64,000 bases of DNA from assembly GCA_959347315.1 (NCBI GenBank), contig OY365806.1, positions 52,690,068-52,754,067 of the forward strand, written 5' to 3'. The stretch is from Bimastos eiseni (lineage: Eukaryota; Annelida; Clitellata; Crassiclitellata; Lumbricidae). Position 1 is the stretch's first letter. Each line of letters starts with the position of its first letter. Both the position numbers and the translations under genes were made by a program. The notes below the pieces were generated by a model, which saw only the letters and a list, made by a program, of their open reading frames with translations, had not been told where the DNA came from and did no database searches. Below are positions 63,063 to 64,000 of this stretch, piece by piece.

Positions 63063-64000
63063 CGAAGGAGCAAACGGAATTGACGCCACATCTTTTTTAA
63101 CATCTTTCAAACACGAGTGGTAGACCTGTTGACAAGAAATCGACAGACTAAGGTCAATTTTATACTCACCTGTTCAATGGAGCGCGTTGACATAAAATCT
63201 GGTGAAGTTGATTCCAGAGATATACCATTCCGATCGATAACTGAAGTGGCTTTAGACTCTACTGATACCAGTGAAATTTACAACAATGCGAAAGATAAAA
63301 TCATAGAATCAATGGCTACCTTCCAGATTTCCAGATGCGTGGTAGTAACTGGAGGTTCAGAGCAGTTGTAAAGCTGGATATCAATACAGTTGTTTATAAA
63401 CCGTTGAAGGGTAGTTCTTACATTCCATTACCGAAATGTTTCGCAAGTAAAAAGGGTATTATCAATATGAAGAACGAAGACGAAGAATGCTTCAAGTGGT
63501 GTGTAACGAGAGTCTTAAATCCTGTTGATAAAAATTTAGACAGAATTACGAAAGAATTAATCAAACAGTCTGAGGAACTTGATTGGTCCAGCATTGAATT
63601 CCCAATCGCAGCGGATGCTAACGTGATAAGTAAGTTTGAGAGAAATAATAATATTAGTGTTAATGTTTTTGGTCATGAGAAAGATGTTTACATATTCCCA
63701 CTATATTTATCGAAGCACGAGAGCGATGTCAGTGTAGACCTATTACTCGTTTCTGACGAACAAAAGAAGCATTATTGTTGGACAAAGAACTTCAACAGAA
63801 TGATGGCGGTTCATAACGCAAACTCATACACTTCGATGCACTATTGTAAAAGATGTTTGATAGGATATGAAAAGCTAGAGTCATTAAAAATACACACCGA
63901 GTACTGTTCCCAACACGCCGCTCAAAAGATAGAACTTCCAGAACCAGGAACTATGTTGAGTTTTAAAAATTATTATAGAAAGATGAGAGTTCCCTTTGTC
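63063..64000 (+). pseudogene. Polinton/Maverick family-B DNA polymerase (partial, runs off window)
   Basis: 63117-63371 has FILTCSMERVDIKSGEVDSR and ALDSTDTSEIYNNAKDKI. After a frameshift near 63345, one frame is open to the window end (about 215 codons), with MKNEDEECFKWCVTRVLNP, KKHYCWTKNFNRMM, a CxxC...HxxxC zinc-finger-like segment (YCKRCL...HTEYC, about 63842-63910) and KNYYRKMRVPFV leading to the exonuclease domain. Segments of this kind precede the exonuclease and polymerase domains of Polinton/adintovirus PolB. The catalytic domains would lie beyond 64000. Confidence 0.8.

Overview
The window is AT-rich animal DNA. It has no operons and no bacterial features. It carries one interrupted host gene and a very dense, heavily nested mass of transposable elements (TEs). 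Families present are hAT, P, piggyBac-like, Tc1, foldback, Polinton/Maverick, several LINE clades and tRNA-derived SINEs. This mix, together with the frequent motif TAGGCCTA, suggests a marine invertebrate, perhaps a deuterostome such as an echinoderm or lancelet. That assignment is an inference only.

Host gene. Seven exons on the minus strand fit together in phase with consensus GT/AG borders: 51259-51158, 38185-37967, 35111-34984, 26238-26075, 24605-24558, 23274-23167 and 15188-15092. They encode the linker, connecting and FAD-binding part of an NADPH-dependent diflavin oxidoreductase (NDOR1/TAH18 family, electron donor of cytosolic Fe-S cluster assembly). I did not find the flavodoxin and NADPH-binding exons, so they probably lie outside the window. 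Most other sequence from 15 to 51 kb is therefore intronic TE debris.

Layout. 0-3 kb: a dead hAT transposase carrying three hAT elements nested in one another, each with its own 8-bp target duplication. 3-6 kb: LINE tail, unknown coding-like sequence and a Tc1 element. 6-14 kb: an L2-type LINE broken by a foldback element and by a P-type (THAP) transposon, which is itself broken by a hAT element. 14-26 kb: host exons separated by LINE pieces, a 9-bp-TSD foldback element, SINE-like sequence and six more hAT elements. 26-36 kb: repeats, a transposase-like gene with an intron, a ZBED-like hAT relic, a piggyBac-like element and a LINE end. 36-47 kb: a piggyBac-like element full of TATATG repeats, then many LINE fragments. 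47.5-51 kb: one jockey-type LINE interrupted by a hAT element (with a 69-bp perfect hairpin) and by a small element flanked by CCGG. 52.7-57.8 kb: an L2 copy abutting an RTE-type LINE. 57.9-61.1 kb: an RTE relic and an L2 copy containing a hAT that contains a SINE. 61.9-64 kb: direct repeats, then the start of a Polinton/Maverick family-B DNA polymerase running off the end.

Only the host gene looks clearly functional. Nearly all TE reading frames carry stops or frameshifts. Many insertions can be verified because removing the element and one target copy restores the interrupted reading frame.
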